A DNA stretch of 64,000 nucleotides from Streptomyces prunicolor NBRC 13075 (GCF_000367365.1 NZ_BARF01000092.1:2528-66527), one strand, 5' to 3'. Shown: positions 52,063-61,849, numbered from the stretch's first letter. The notes: generated by a model from the letters alone, not told the origin. Made by a program: numbers and translations.

Positions 52063-53679
52063 ATGGCGAGGAGAACGTTCGTCGTGGTCGATGTCACCGA
52101 GATCTACGTCCACTGGTACGCGGGCCGCTCGAAGAGCGCGCTGGCCGCGTCGCTGGGCGTGGACCGCAAGACGGTCAGGAAGTATCTGGCGCCGGCGGAG
52201 GCGGCCGGAATCACTCCGGGCGGCCCTCCGATGAGCGAGGCCGACTGGGCCGGACTGTTCAAGGACTGGTTCCCGGAACTGGCCAACTCCCGTCTGAGGC
52301 AGATCACTTGGGCGGACATCGACCAGCACCGTGACTACATCGAGAGCCTGCTGGGGACGGTGACGGTCACCACGATCCACCAGCGGCTGCGGGACGAACA
52401 CAAGCTTCAGGTGTCGATCTCTGCGTTCCGCCGCTGGGTGCACGCCACACTGCCCGACGAAGTGAAGAGGTCGCAGGTCACCGTCCTGCGCGAGGACATC
52501 GAGCCGGGCGAGGAGGCCCAGATCGACTACGGCTTCCTGGGACAGTGGATCAACCCGCGCACCGGCAAACGGCACCGGATCTGGGCATTCGTGATGGTGC
52601 TGCCGTGCTCGCGGCACATGTTCGTCCGCCCCGTCCTCAACCTCCACCAGCACGCCTGGACGGAAGCGCACGTCGCGGCCTTCCGCTACTTCGGCGGGGT
52701 CCCGCGCCGGCTGGTGCCGGACAACCTGAAGACCGGCGTCGACAAGCCCGACCTCTACGACCCGAAAATCAACAAGGCTTACGCCGAACTCGCCACCCAC
52801 TACGGGGCGTTGGTGGATCCGGCTCGCGCTCTGAAGCCAAAAGACAAGCCCAGAGTGGAACGGCCCATGCCCTATATCCGGGACTCGTTCTGGCGCGGGC
52901 GGGAGTTCACCTCGATCGAGCACATGCAGACCGAGGCCGTCACCTGGGCCCAGAACGTCGCAGGCCAGCGGCCCTGTCGGCCGCTGGGCGGAGCCGCCCC
53001 GATGGCGGTCTTCGGGGCCCTGGAGGCGGAGACGCTGCTGCCGCTGCCGCCCACGCCGTTCGTGCTGGCCCGCTGGTCGACCGCGACGGTCGGCCCGGAC
53101 ATCCACATCAAGGTCGGCCGCACCCTCTACTCGGTGCCCTGGAAACTGATCGGCCGCCGGGTCGACGTCCGCTTGACCGCCACGATGGTCCAGATCTTCC
53201 TCGACGGTGAACTGGTCAAGACTCACGCGGCACTTGAGCAGGGCAAACGCACTGACAGGAGCGACTACCCGCCGGAGAAGATCGCCTTCCAGATGAAGAC
53301 GCCGATCTGGTGCCGCACTCAGGCGTCCGAGATCGGCGACGCCTGCCGCGAGGTCATCGACCAGCTGCTGGAAGTCAACGCGCTCTACCGGCTCCGCGCC
53401 GCCCAGGGAGTCCTCGGACTGCGGAAGAAGTACGGCGAGACGCGCCTGGAGGCCGCCTGCGCGAGGGCGATCGCGGTCGGCGACCCGTCCTACCGCACTG
53501 TCAAGGGCATCCTGATCGCCGGCACCGAGACCGATCCCGAGCCCGAGACCAGCGGAGATGCGGGAGCCGCGGCCTTCCTCCACGGACCGAAGCGGCTGTT
53601 CGCCTCCGCGACACCCTCCGACACGGCGGACGAGCTCCGCGACGACCAGGTCCACGGCGAAGCTGAGGGAAGCATCTGA
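52063..53679 (+). CDS. istA: IS21-family transposase IstA
   Basis: 538 residues. HTH at about 20-45 (SKSALAASLGVDRKTVRKYL). The DDE catalytic residues are visible: Asp in QIDYGFLG near 151, Asp in LVPDNLKTGV near 220 and Glu in KPRVERPMPY near 265. The C-terminal beta-barrel-like part (GRTLYSVPWKLIGRRVDVRL) binds the ends. It catalyses cut-and-paste or replicative movement with IstB. Its stop overlaps the istB start (TGATG). Confidence 0.9.
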   Translation: MARRTFVVVDVTEIYVHWYAGRSKSALAASLGVDRKTVRKYLAPAEAAGITPGGPPMSEADWAGLFKDWFPELANSRLRQITWADIDQHRDYIESLLGTVTVTTIHQRLRDEHKLQVSISAFRRWVHATLPDEVKRSQVTVLREDIEPGEEAQIDYGFLGQWINPRTGKRHRIWAFVMVLPCSRHMFVRPVLNLHQHAWTEAHVAAFRYFGGVPRRLVPDNLKTGVDKPDLYDPKINKAYAELATHYGALVDPARALKPKDKPRVERPMPYIRDSFWRGREFTSIEHMQTEAVTWAQNVAGQRPCRPLGGAAPMAVFGALEAETLLPLPPTPFVLARWSTATVGPDIHIKVGRTLYSVPWKLIGRRVDVRLTATMVQIFLDGELVKTHAALEQGKRTDRSDYPPEKIAFQMKTPIWCRTQASEIGDACREVIDQLLEVNALYRLRAAQGVLGLRKKYGETRLEAACARAIAVGDPSYRTVKGILIAGTETDPEPETSGDAGAAAFLHGPKRLFASATPSDTADELRDDQVHGEAEGSI

Positions 53680-54452
53680 TGAGCGTGATGGACACCGCCC
53701 TGCGCGAGTCGCTGAAGTCGCTGCGGCTCTCGGGGATGCTGGAAACCCTTGACGCCCGCCTCGCCCAGGCCCACGGCGGCGAGCTCGGCCACCTCGACTT
53801 CCTGCAGGTCCTCTGCCAGGACGAGATCACCCGCCGCGAGACCGTCGCCTTCCAACGGCGCCTGCACCGGGCGAAGTTCGAGCAGCAGGTCACCCTAGAG
53901 GAGTTCGATTTCACCGCCTCCTCGAAGCTGCCCGCAGCCCAGATCCGCGACCTCGGCGCCCTTCGCTGGCTGCATGCGGGCGAGTCGGTCATTTTGTTCG
54001 GTCCCGTCGGGGTCGGCAAGACGCACGTCGCCCAGGCCCTCGGACACCTCGCGGTCCGCCAGGGCGCCCACGTCCGCTTCGCCAAGACCAGCCGGATCCT
54101 GGCGGAGTTGGCCGGCGGGCACGCGGACCGCACCTGGGACAAACGCCTGCGTGAGTTGGTACGTCCCGACGTGCTCATCCTCGACGACTTCGCGATGCGC
54201 CAGCTCGGCGCGGCCCAAGCCGACGACCTCTACGAACTCGTCTCCGAGCGGCAGGGCCGGTCCCTGATCATCACCAGCAACCGGGCGCCCAGCGACTGGT
54301 ATCCGCTCTTCCCCAACCCCGTCGTCGCCGAGTCCCTCCTGGACCGGCTGATCAACACCAGCCACCAAGTCATCATGAACGGCCCCAGCTACCGCCCGAA
54401 CAAGCGGCCCAAGAACCCCACCAGCAAGCCCGGCAAACCCTCAGTCAAATGA
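53679..54452 (+). CDS. istB: IS21-family helper ATPase IstB
   Basis: 257 residues. N-terminal helical domain (MDTALRESLKSLRLSGMLET), then AAA+ core: Walker A LFGPVGVGKTHVAQAL near 107-117, Walker B VLILDDFAMRQL near 165, and SLIITSNRAPSDWYPLF. IstB forms ATP-dependent filaments that choose the target and activate IstA. Ends in a Lys/Pro-rich tail. Confidence 0.9.
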   Translation: MSVMDTALRESLKSLRLSGMLETLDARLAQAHGGELGHLDFLQVLCQDEITRRETVAFQRRLHRAKFEQQVTLEEFDFTASSKLPAAQIRDLGALRWLHAGESVILFGPVGVGKTHVAQALGHLAVRQGAHVRFAKTSRILAELAGGHADRTWDKRLRELVRPDVLILDDFAMRQLGAAQADDLYELVSERQGRSLIITSNRAPSDWYPLFPNPVVAESLLDRLINTSHQVIMNGPSYRPNKRPKNPTSKPGKPSVK

Positions 54453-54526
54453 CACCGACGAGACGAGAGGGTGGGGAATTACGCGAACTTTCCCCTGGGG
54501 AAATACGAAAGCGTCCACATACTTCG

Positions 54527-55986
54527 ACATGGACGACGTCCGCCGGGACGGAGCCGGGGACCCCTCCGTGATGCTGGCCTGTCTCCTGCGCGACCTGGGA
54601 GTGGTAGAGGAATTCATCCCGCCCCAGTTCGGCGACCGTTTCCGCGCGTTGCAGCAGATCGCCCAGCAGCGCCGGATCGTCATTGTGGTCGACGGGGTGC
54701 TGCGTGCGCCCGAAGCCGTCGTCGCGGCGTGCGCGCCGGGCCTGTTGCTGGTGGGCAGCCGCTGGCGGCTGGACGGGCTGAGCCTGCACGCCGACATCGT
54801 TCATGTCTTGTTGGAGAGCCCGCCGAGCGCGGACGAGGACATGGACACGCTCGTTCAGCAGCTTTCCGAGCCGGCCCGCGCCTTGTACCGGCTGCTGGGG
54901 CACCTGCCCGCGCCCACCATCGGCCCTGCCCTGGCCCGCTTGCTGCTCGGCGTCGGCTCCGAGAAGGCTATGACACAACTGACGGCGGCCGGGCTCCTGG
55001 TGCCGGCCGGCTCGCCGGGCCGGTTCCGGCTGCGCGACAGCGCCCGCGCCCACACGAAGGACCGGGCCCGTACCGAAACGCCGGACGAACGGCGGCGAGT
55101 GCGACGGCAGCTGACCGATGCCTGCCTGACGATGGTCGAAAAGGCCGCCGCCACTTGCACCTCACCCGATGCCGACGACACGGCACGCCGGGCGTCCCTG
55201 GACGTGCTGGACGCCGAGCAGCACACCGTGACCACAATCATGCAGATGATCACCTATGACCAGTGGCACCGGGAGGTGTGGCGGCTGGCCATGGCCCTGG
55301 GCCCCCTGTACGACGTCCGAGTGCACGACTCCTACTGGCGCGACAGCCACACCCTCGGGGTCGAGGCGGCCTTGTGGGACGGCGCGATCGACGCGCAGGC
55401 CGAACTCCGCACCCGGCTCGCACGTCTGGAGCTCCTGTGCGGCACGGACCATCCCGAGCGGGCCGGCAAAGAGATCAACAGAGCCCAGGAGATGCTGGAC
55501 CTGGTCAGCAACGACCGGCTGCGCGGGCTGATCTGGCAGACCCGCGCCGAGGTGGAGGAGGACCAGGGCCGAGACCCGATCCCGGCCTGGCAGCAGGCCC
55601 TGCACTGCTATACCCAGGCCAGCTACCGCGCCGGCACCGGTATGGTCTCCGCCCGGCTCGGGCACGCCCTAGTCGCGGCCGGGCGGGCCGAGGAGGCGCT
55701 GGCCCTGCTGACCCGGAGCCCGGCTCAGTCCGGCGCGGACGCCGACCTGGCCCGCGCTGCGGCCCACCACGCGCTCGGACACGACGGCCCGGCCCTGGCC
55801 GCGGCACTCAACGCTGCGCAGTACGCCGCCCGCCACGCCCGCTACCGGCTCTACGGCTCGGCGCTCACCCTGGTCGCTGACGTGGCCGAAGAACTCCGGG
55901 ACGAGGAGCTGCTCCGGATGTGCCGGTCCAAAGAGAGGGAGCTGGCGCAGGTCCCCTGGCTCGCTCCAAGCTCTGCGGCGAAGTGA
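54527..55986 (+). pseudogene. 3' part of the NB-ARC-like gene
   Basis: The coding frame is joined through TACTTCG to the 5' part at 51621-51885 (..GQLYF then DMDDVRRDG..), which would give a ~574-residue protein. A local ATG at 54529 could allow a 485-residue product but lacks a ribosome site. Walker-B-like strand RIVIVVDGVLRAPEAVVA near residue 60, then LLLVGSRWRLDGL, and a helical C-terminal half with TPR-like pairs (AWQQALHCYTQASYRAGTGM, ALVAAGRAEEALALL). Related Streptomyces proteins are STAND-type regulators or signalling ATPases. Confidence 0.65.
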
Positions 55987-56190
55987 CCCGACGCTCGCCA
56001 GCGTCTCGCAGGACGCGGAGGCCACCGGCTCCCACCGGCCGGTGTGCAGGCACCGCCGTCGGTGCCGACGCCCCGGAGGGCGGGCGGCACCCCGGATTTC
56101 TGGTCCGCCGGCGCAAGTAGAACGTCTGGCGCATGCGGGATCTGCTGGTCAACCTGTTGAGGCGGCCGTCGACTCGATACCGTGCTGCCT

Positions 56191-56703
56191 ATGGAACCGA
56201 GTCTGCGCACAGCGGTGGAACAGGTCTCTGCCGCCGGTCAGGACGAGCCCGGATGGGATGTCACTGTTGCCCGGGCCGCGCGGCTCGTCGAGCCCGAGTG
56301 GGTGAGGATCAAGGGGTGGGAGTACCGACGCGTACACGCCCTTCAGAGCCTGGCACTGCTCTTGTTCGCAGTGGACCGTGATGAGCAGTTGGACGATCCG
56401 GCGCTGCTGGCTGTTCTCGCACCGTATGTGCATGTGTACACGCCGGACGTGGGTGGATTCACGCGGGATGGCGAGCTTTTCCACACGAGGAAAGCGGTGG
56501 ACGCCGCGCTCGCACTGTTCGCCGAGCGCTTCCCCGATGACGGCGGACCACTCAGCCACCTGATCGTCTCCCTGACGTCGCCCAAGGAGAACTGGGTGAC
56601 GGTGGATCTGCCGTCGATGGACACACCCGACTTCCGCATCGAGCTGGCGCCCGCTCTGGAATGGCTCAACCGCGGGCTCCGGGCAGGGGCGCCGACGCCT
56701 TAG
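56191..56703 (+). CDS. Hypothetical protein, 170 residues
   Basis: ATG 56191 (an in-frame GTG at 56182 is possible). Helical N-terminus (LRTAVEQVSAAGQDEPGWD), then VEPEWVRIKGWEYRRVHALQ, PALLAVLAPYVHVYTPDVGG and ELAPALEWLNRGLRAG. No family or catalytic motif seen. Convergent with the minus-strand gene ending at 56748. Confidence 0.55.
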   Translation: MEPSLRTAVEQVSAAGQDEPGWDVTVARAARLVEPEWVRIKGWEYRRVHALQSLALLLFAVDRDEQLDDPALLAVLAPYVHVYTPDVGGFTRDGELFHTRKAVDAALALFAERFPDDGGPLSHLIVSLTSPKENWVTVDLPSMDTPDFRIELAPALEWLNRGLRAGAPTP

Positions 56704-56747
56704 AAGAAGAGGAGGACCCCGGTGAACGGGCGTGCAGCGTCAGGGGG

Positions 56748-57407
56748 TCAGCGCCACTCCGTGGGGTCGTGCGGGTCGGTGTACGTGCTGGAGATGAACG
56801 CGTCGGCCGGAGTGATGGTGAGTCGGTAAGTGTCGGAGAGCACGGTGGCGTCGATACGGCCCGGCGGCCGGGGCAGCAGCAGGCCGAAGGGGAAGCCCTC
56901 CGGAAAGCCGGTCTGCTGGTCGGCCCACCAGCGGATCCAGCCGTAGATCACCGACGGGTACAGGCCCACCGGCCCTGGTTCGTCGCTGCGGACCGTGACC
57001 GTATAGCCGGCCGGTTCCCACACCGCGGGTGGCTGGACACGCACCCACACCAGCGCCGAGCGATTGCTGGTTACCGCGGCCACGACCAGGGCGCCGGGAA
57101 GCGACCGCACCCTCGCCCGCAGTTCCTCCTGAGCGGCATCAACACTGCGGTGATGGCGGGCGTCAGCAACGACGACGGAAGCGCTCTGGACGACCGGCTC
57201 CGGACCGATCAGTGACCGGCCGGCTGGGGCCAGCAGATGCAAAGTCCCTTCCGTCTTCGGCGGATGTCCTCCTGCCGGCGCGTGCCAGTCCACACGGACC
57301 CGTACGACCGAGTCCGCACCGGTCTCCACCTGCGTCTCCACATGACCCGCGGCCACAGCCTCGTCCGTCGGCACGTCGATCACGCCCGGCCCCTCTCCTG
57401 CTGCCAT
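56748..57407 (-). CDS. Hypothetical protein, 219 residues
   Basis: ATG 57407. Mostly beta with VRVRVDWHAPAGGHPPKTEG, LVVAAVTSNRSALVWVRVQPP, AGYTVTVRSDEPGPVGLYPS and IYGWIRWWADQQTGFPEGF. No signal peptide. Stands downstream of and in the same direction as the phosphoesterase operon but separated by about 440 bp, so probably independent. Family unknown. Confidence 0.55.
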   Translation of the reverse strand: MAAGEGPGVIDVPTDEAVAAGHVETQVETGADSVVRVRVDWHAPAGGHPPKTEGTLHLLAPAGRSLIGPEPVVQSASVVVADARHHRSVDAAQEELRARVRSLPGALVVAAVTSNRSALVWVRVQPPAVWEPAGYTVTVRSDEPGPVGLYPSVIYGWIRWWADQQTGFPEGFPFGLLLPRPPGRIDATVLSDTYRLTITPADAFISSTYTDPHDPTEWR

Positions 57408-57848
57408 GAATCACCCGCCCGGTTCGGCGGATGCACTTCTCCTATCTTCCCCACGCTGCGCAAGTCCAGTGGCCCCACGGCGTTTTGTCCATCCCTGATG
57501 CCCAGGGGACGTGGTCGGTGACCATCAGTCCGTCCTCCGTGATGAGCCGCTGCCCGGACACTTCGGCGGAGGTGAGGCCGAACACCGGCGGACTGTGGAC
57601 AAGTGACCTGCTGGGTCAGCGCTTTGTGCGCTCGGCCGGACTGTGCGCGTCGGGTGCCGGTAGAACCGGGTCATGGGCGGCAAGGCGGAGCACGGCAACA
57701 GTGCCGGACCGGTCGCTGGTTCACTCCGATCGCGCGAGTCGGCCAGGCTCATGGGCCCGTCGGCGATGCAGATGCTGAAGTCGCGGAGCCGGCCGGGTCG
57801 GGCTTCCGGCCGGGGCAGCCACCTGACGGAGAGTGCGACGCAGGGCGG
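57408..57848. other. Intergenic region, no gene seen
   Basis: No frame with convincing bias or domain content and no strong hairpin or repeat spotted. Confidence 0.3.
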
Positions 57849-58505
57849 CTAGGTGCTGGTCTTACCGCCCAGGGGGATGACGGCGACCTCCTCCCATGAC
57901 ATCTCCCACCGGCTGTCGCCGTCCGGTGTGGAGTGGGCGGTCCAGCGCACGTCGAGGACGTAGAGGCGGGAGACCTTCAGGGTGGCGTGGCTGGGCGTGA
58001 TCGTCCGAAGGGCGCTCTGGAGCGGATCGGAGTCGGCGGCGCGGTGGGCGTAGCCGAGGGCCATGTGGCCTCTTCCGCCCCCGTGAGCGATCGCCGGCGT
58101 GTCGTGCACCGTCCACAGCGCGGCCCGGCACAAGTTCCGCACGGCGGTGAGATGGTGGTCGGGGTAGGTGTCGAGGATGGCGCCGGTGCGGTTGGCGAGC
58201 GGGGACCCGCATAGCACGGTGAAGGGACTGAAGTCGGCGAACCTGGCCGCCAATTCGGCGATGAGGGCGGAGCGCTGGGCATCGGTGATCTCCTCGCTCG
58301 ATGCTGCCGCGTTCATCTCGACGGTGATGTGCACGAGGTCGTCCGACGGGCACCAGATCGGATACTCGCCCAGCACCGGCCTGCATGCGGCGATCAGTGC
58401 GAAGAGGTCCGTGTCCACGGCCGCGTCTGGCCGGATGTACAGGTGAGGTACGGAGACGCCGGACACCCATGGTTTGCCCCGGTAGACGGGGACGAACGGT
58501 TTCAC
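57849..58505 (-). CDS. 2H-phosphoesterase-like protein
   Basis: 218 residues from GTG 58505, overlapping the upstream stop (GTGA). First 2H motif LVHITVEMN near 58-66. The second-motif position reads GRGHMALGYAHRA near 145, with Ala in place of the usual Thr/Ser; HATLKVSRLYVLDVRW and VAVIPLG follow as in the 2'-5' RNA ligase-like group. Such enzymes hydrolyse 2',3'-cyclic or 2'-5' linkages in nucleotides or RNA. Third gene of a tightly overlapping operon. Confidence 0.65.
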   Translation of the reverse strand: MKPFVPVYRGKPWVSGVSVPHLYIRPDAAVDTDLFALIAACRPVLGEYPIWCPSDDLVHITVEMNAAASSEEITDAQRSALIAELAARFADFSPFTVLCGSPLANRTGAILDTYPDHHLTAVRNLCRAALWTVHDTPAIAHGGGRGHMALGYAHRAADSDPLQSALRTITPSHATLKVSRLYVLDVRWTAHSTPDGDSRWEMSWEEVAVIPLGGKTST

Positions 58506-59188
58506 GCCGCGACTCGTTCCGTGCGGCCGAGGTGGATCTCACGCACGCGGCGGAACGTGTACTGGTTGTTGACCACGTCCTGGTGCTCCAGCACGAGCCA
58601 CACCGACGAGATGGACGCCGACACGCGGCTGCCCGGTCGCAGGCCCCGGCCCAGCTCGGAGGCGAGCCGGTCCGAACGCTCCGCCAGCGTGGGCGTGTTG
58701 GTGTCCAGCAGACCGTACCCACCGGAGATGTGACCCCAAAACCACTCGGCGACGGGCGCCATCGTCAAGCCGGCGTCGCTGCATCCGGCGCGCAGGCACA
58801 GGTAGAACTCGTGCAGTACAGTCTCCGGCCAGACATCCATGACGGCGGCAGACGCGGAAGCCCGCGGCGGGCCGATCTCGATCCCGAACGGCACCAAGCC
58901 CGCGAGGCATTCCTGGATGAACGGCGCGGCCCGCAGTAGGCGTTCCTCGTCGACGCGCCCGCCGTCCCTGTCGTGCGGTGCCAGCTTCTCGGCCGTCATG
59001 TGCGCGTCGCATTCGGCGACCGGGGTAATGATGTCCGCGTACGGGGTCAGGATCTCGCGGACACGGGCGAGGTAAGCCAGCACGTCGGGCTGGTCGTGCG
59101 GCAGCCACAGTACGTGTGGCCGGACCTGGCCCTCTTCGGAGGCGCCCTCGGGGGCCCACAGCCGCTGCTCGCTCATGAACCGTCTCAT
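58502..59188 (-). CDS. 2H-phosphoesterase-like protein (second copy)
   Basis: 228 residues from ATG 59188, overlapping the upstream stop (ATGA); a second ATG lies at 59176. It carries DAHMTAEKLAPHDRD (first HxT) near 61-75 and WFWGHISGGYGLLDT (second HxS) near 150-163, then VSASISSVWLVLEHQD and VREIHLG, the same ending pattern as its neighbour. Both motifs look intact here. Middle gene of the operon, so likely acts with the EEP-family enzyme on a shared substrate. Confidence 0.65.
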   Translation of the reverse strand: MRRFMSEQRLWAPEGASEEGQVRPHVLWLPHDQPDVLAYLARVREILTPYADIITPVAECDAHMTAEKLAPHDRDGGRVDEERLLRAAPFIQECLAGLVPFGIEIGPPRASASAAVMDVWPETVLHEFYLCLRAGCSDAGLTMAPVAEWFWGHISGGYGLLDTNTPTLAERSDRLASELGRGLRPGSRVSASISSVWLVLEHQDVVNNQYTFRRVREIHLGRTERVAA

Positions 59189-60150
59189 CGGCGGGCCTCC
59201 GGCGCAGTGATCAGGGCCGGGTCGAGGGTGGTCCAGACGATCCGGTGGTCGGATCCGGCCAGCGCCGCCGCGCTGTCCAGCACGCCGTACGCCGTCAGGG
59301 CGGGCGCGACCGGGCGGGATACGAGGATCAGGTCGATCCTGCGCTCGCCCCAGGGATCGGGATCGCCCTGTCCGTCCGCCCAGTGACCGACCGTCGCCTG
59401 CCACGGAGCGCCCAGATGGGCAGCCGCGTCGACCATATAGCCATTGCGCAGCAGCATTTCGGTCTGACGCCGGTCCGCGAGCTGGGTGCCACCGATCGTG
59501 CCGTCCTGCACCTGGTATTCGAGATCGTCGTGCCTCTGGTCCGCGTAGACCTCGGCGTCGTAGTAGCCCAATGTCCCGTCGGGGCACGGTACTTGGGCGG
59601 CGGACAGGGCGTTGAAGTCACCAACGGCGACGGCGGGCTTCACGCCGCCGGTGCGGCGCAGGATCATCTTGATGCGCCGTGCCTCCTCCGTGCGGTAGAG
59701 GGGGCTGCCGGGGTGCCCGTGGTACGAGACCGCGGTGAGGGGTTCGGGGGCGCCGATGTCGAAGGCGGCCGTGGTCAGCCCGTGCCAGAAGTCGGGGCTG
59801 CCCAAGGGGCGGTAGGTGTCGGGGACGATGGCCGCCGTGTTGGGGTTCCACAGTGCGGCTGTGTACCAGGCCCGGTGGGCGTTGGCGGCCATCGCCATTC
59901 CGTGCCACCGGCCGGGGGTGGCGGGGACGGCGGCGGTCAGGCCGCAGTCCTCGGCGAAGGCGGTGATGGTCTGGGCTGCGATGGCATCCCACTGGGAGCA
60001 AGGTATTGCGGCCTCGTCGACCACGACCTCCTGGAGGCCGAGGATGTCGGGGGCGAGTTCCTGAACGGCCTTGACACGGGCGAGCCAGGCGGTACTGCCG
60101 CGGGCGTCGAGGCAGAGTTTGTAGGCGTTGTAGTTGCCTATCTTCAGCAA
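59185..60150 (-). CDS. Endonuclease/exonuclease/phosphatase-family protein
   Basis: 321 residues from a TTG at 60150 (AGGA eight bases upstream). All EEP motifs are visible: GNYNAYKL at the N-terminus, LGLQEVVVDEA near 38, VSYHGHPGSP near 143, VAVGDFNALS near 175, RRIDLILVSRP near 268 and AGSDHRIVWTT near 300. The fold covers Mg-dependent nucleases, RNA deadenylases and phosphodiesterases. First gene of an operon with two 2H-type phosphoesterases, pointing to nucleotide or RNA-end processing. Confidence 0.8.
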   Translation of the reverse strand: MLKIGNYNAYKLCLDARGSTAWLARVKAVQELAPDILGLQEVVVDEAAIPCSQWDAIAAQTITAFAEDCGLTAAVPATPGRWHGMAMAANAHRAWYTAALWNPNTAAIVPDTYRPLGSPDFWHGLTTAAFDIGAPEPLTAVSYHGHPGSPLYRTEEARRIKMILRRTGGVKPAVAVGDFNALSAAQVPCPDGTLGYYDAEVYADQRHDDLEYQVQDGTIGGTQLADRRQTEMLLRNGYMVDAAAHLGAPWQATVGHWADGQGDPDPWGERRIDLILVSRPVAPALTAYGVLDSAAALAGSDHRIVWTTLDPALITAPEARR

Positions 60151-60573
60151 CGCGAAGTCCTTTCAGAGACGGCGAGTTGACACGGGCAGGCGGTCAGGAA
60201 GCAGGTGGTGGATGTGTGATCGGGTAGCCGTCTTCCAGCGCCACTGCGCCGTCGGTGCTCCGGTCCTCGGGGCGTGGGCGAGTCGGGTTCCGGTGGAGTT
60301 ACTGCCGCAGGATGGTGCCTTTGCGGGCCGCCGCTCTGCGCTCCCTGCGTACGGCCCGCGCCAGCGTCGACTGCAGAGGTATGAACGGCGTTTGCTCGGT
60401 TGGGAGTTGACGGGTGTCGGGCACGGACTCGACTGCTCCTTCTGGCGAAGAATGTAGGGAGGGCGGGGCAGTGGATGGTCCTGTGTCAGGCGGCGAAGGC
60501 GATCGGGGGCAGCGGGTCGAAGCGCCGCCTCAGGCTCCGTAACCAATGCGAGACGTCAGCGTGCAGGCTCCAG
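60151..60573. other. Intergenic region, no gene seen
   Basis: Upstream region of the EEP-2H-2H operon, no convincing gene. The promoter for the operon should be here but cannot be picked by eye. Confidence 0.3.
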
Positions 60574-61470
60574 TCAGTTGGGGATGCTCATCAGGCGGTC
60601 GACTTGGTCGAGGTCCCAGCGGGTGATGGTGAGAGCATGGTCGGTCCACCGCCGTATGTCGGGGGTGTCGATGACCTCGAAGCCGAGCAGGGCCGACGCC
60701 AGGTCAGGGGTGCTGAGTTGCCAGTCGATGCGCTGCGGGGGACCTTGATCGGTTCGCTGGAGGCTGGCGGTCGGGGCCAGGGCCTGGCTCTGGCCCCGGA
60801 CGGTGGCGGCGTGGCGGGCGAGGTCGGTGAAGACCGGCTGTCGGCCGCCTGTGAGGATCTCGCTCGGTCGCGTGTCCCAGACGCGCAGGCCGAACCGCTC
60901 GATGGTGCGGTGCTGATAGTGGATGCGGTCCTTGACCTGTCGCCGTCTAAGCTTCTTGCTGATCTCGGCGCGGCGGCGGACGAAGCTGTTGCCGTCCATT
61001 CCGATCAGGACGGTGTGGCCATGGTCGGCGTAGGTGGTGAGCCGGCGGGCCTCGGTGGCCTTCTGGTCGGGGTCGAAGTGGCACAGGTGGGCCGAGCCGA
61101 GATGCAGGGTTCTGGGGCGACCTTTGCGGCGGACCTGCACGTGGCAGATTTGTTTCCAGCCCAGATCGTCGTTGGTGTGGGCCACGATGTCGAAGAGGCG
61201 TGGGTCGACCATCACCCCGGTGGGGTTTTTACTGCGGCCCTCGCGCTCCTCGCCCATGAATGGGATCAGGCCGCCGAGCGCGTGTGCTTCCGCGTACAGG
61301 GCGCGTTTGCCGTCGGCGCCCGCTCCTGACAGTTCCTGGCGGAAGACGATGTGCGGTTTGTACCGCGCGAGGATCTCAACCGGGCTGGGAGAGTGGTTCC
61401 TGCCGTCGACCGGAGCGCGGCCGTTCTTCTGGATGTTCCAGGACGCGGCCACGAGCACGTTGGGCGTCAT
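60574..61470 (-). CDS. Second endonuclease/exonuclease/phosphatase-family protein
   Basis: 298 residues from ATG 61470. Motifs: VAASWNIQKNGRA, VFRQELSGAG near 45, LGSAHLCHFDPDQK near 125, TVLIGMDGNSFVRRR near 155, QRIDWQLSTPD near 245 and RRWTDHALTITRW near 275. So the catalytic Asn, Glu, Asp/Asn and His positions are all kept. Only distantly like the EEP protein at 59185. Same direction, 423 bp upstream of that operon; may form one functional group. Confidence 0.8.
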   Translation of the reverse strand: MTPNVLVAASWNIQKNGRAPVDGRNHSPSPVEILARYKPHIVFRQELSGAGADGKRALYAEAHALGGLIPFMGEEREGRSKNPTGVMVDPRLFDIVAHTNDDLGWKQICHVQVRRKGRPRTLHLGSAHLCHFDPDQKATEARRLTTYADHGHTVLIGMDGNSFVRRRAEISKKLRRRQVKDRIHYQHRTIERFGLRVWDTRPSEILTGGRQPVFTDLARHAATVRGQSQALAPTASLQRTDQGPPQRIDWQLSTPDLASALLGFEVIDTPDIRRWTDHALTITRWDLDQVDRLMSIPN

Positions 61471-61849
61471 GTGGTCCTCCTCGTTCTAGATCAGCAGCGG
61501 CGGGCACGGGACAGGGCGGCAAGGTGGGTGGCACGACAGTCCAGGGGCGGGCCGTGCCAACCGTGTTCGTCAGGCCCAGTAACCGAGGTCAGGGGGGTTC
61601 GATGGTCGGCCAACTCGGCTTACTGCAGGTGGTGTTGAACCTCACCGACGCAGGGGCGGACGGTGTCCCGGCCGAAGAAGTAGCCGTGGAAACTGCTGCG
61701 GGCGGGCACTCACCGGACGGTTCGAGACCGACCTCGGTGTACAAACACCCGCCCTTCTCTCAACTGGCACACCACGTGAAGGGTTGTCGCGCCGTCCCAG
61801 GGGGCGGAGGCTGCCGGGAACGGGACTCGCGCCCAGTGTCACCAACACC
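61471..61849. other. Intergenic region, no gene seen
   Basis: Between two minus-strand genes; no coding frame, repeat or strong hairpin identified. Confidence 0.3.

Larger units (their letters stand above)
51886..54519. mobile_element. IS21-family insertion sequence, 2.6 kb
   Basis: Bounded by the 7-bp direct repeat TACTTCG (51879-51885 and 54520-54526). Ends begin TGT and finish ACA and form imperfect inverted repeats: left TGTCGGCGATCGCG then TTTTTCCCCAG, right (reversed) TGTGGACGCTTTCG then TATTTCCCCAG, 19 of 25 matching. Carries overlapping istA and istB. 177 bp of non-coding sequence precede istA. Looks complete and potentially active. Confidence 0.85.
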
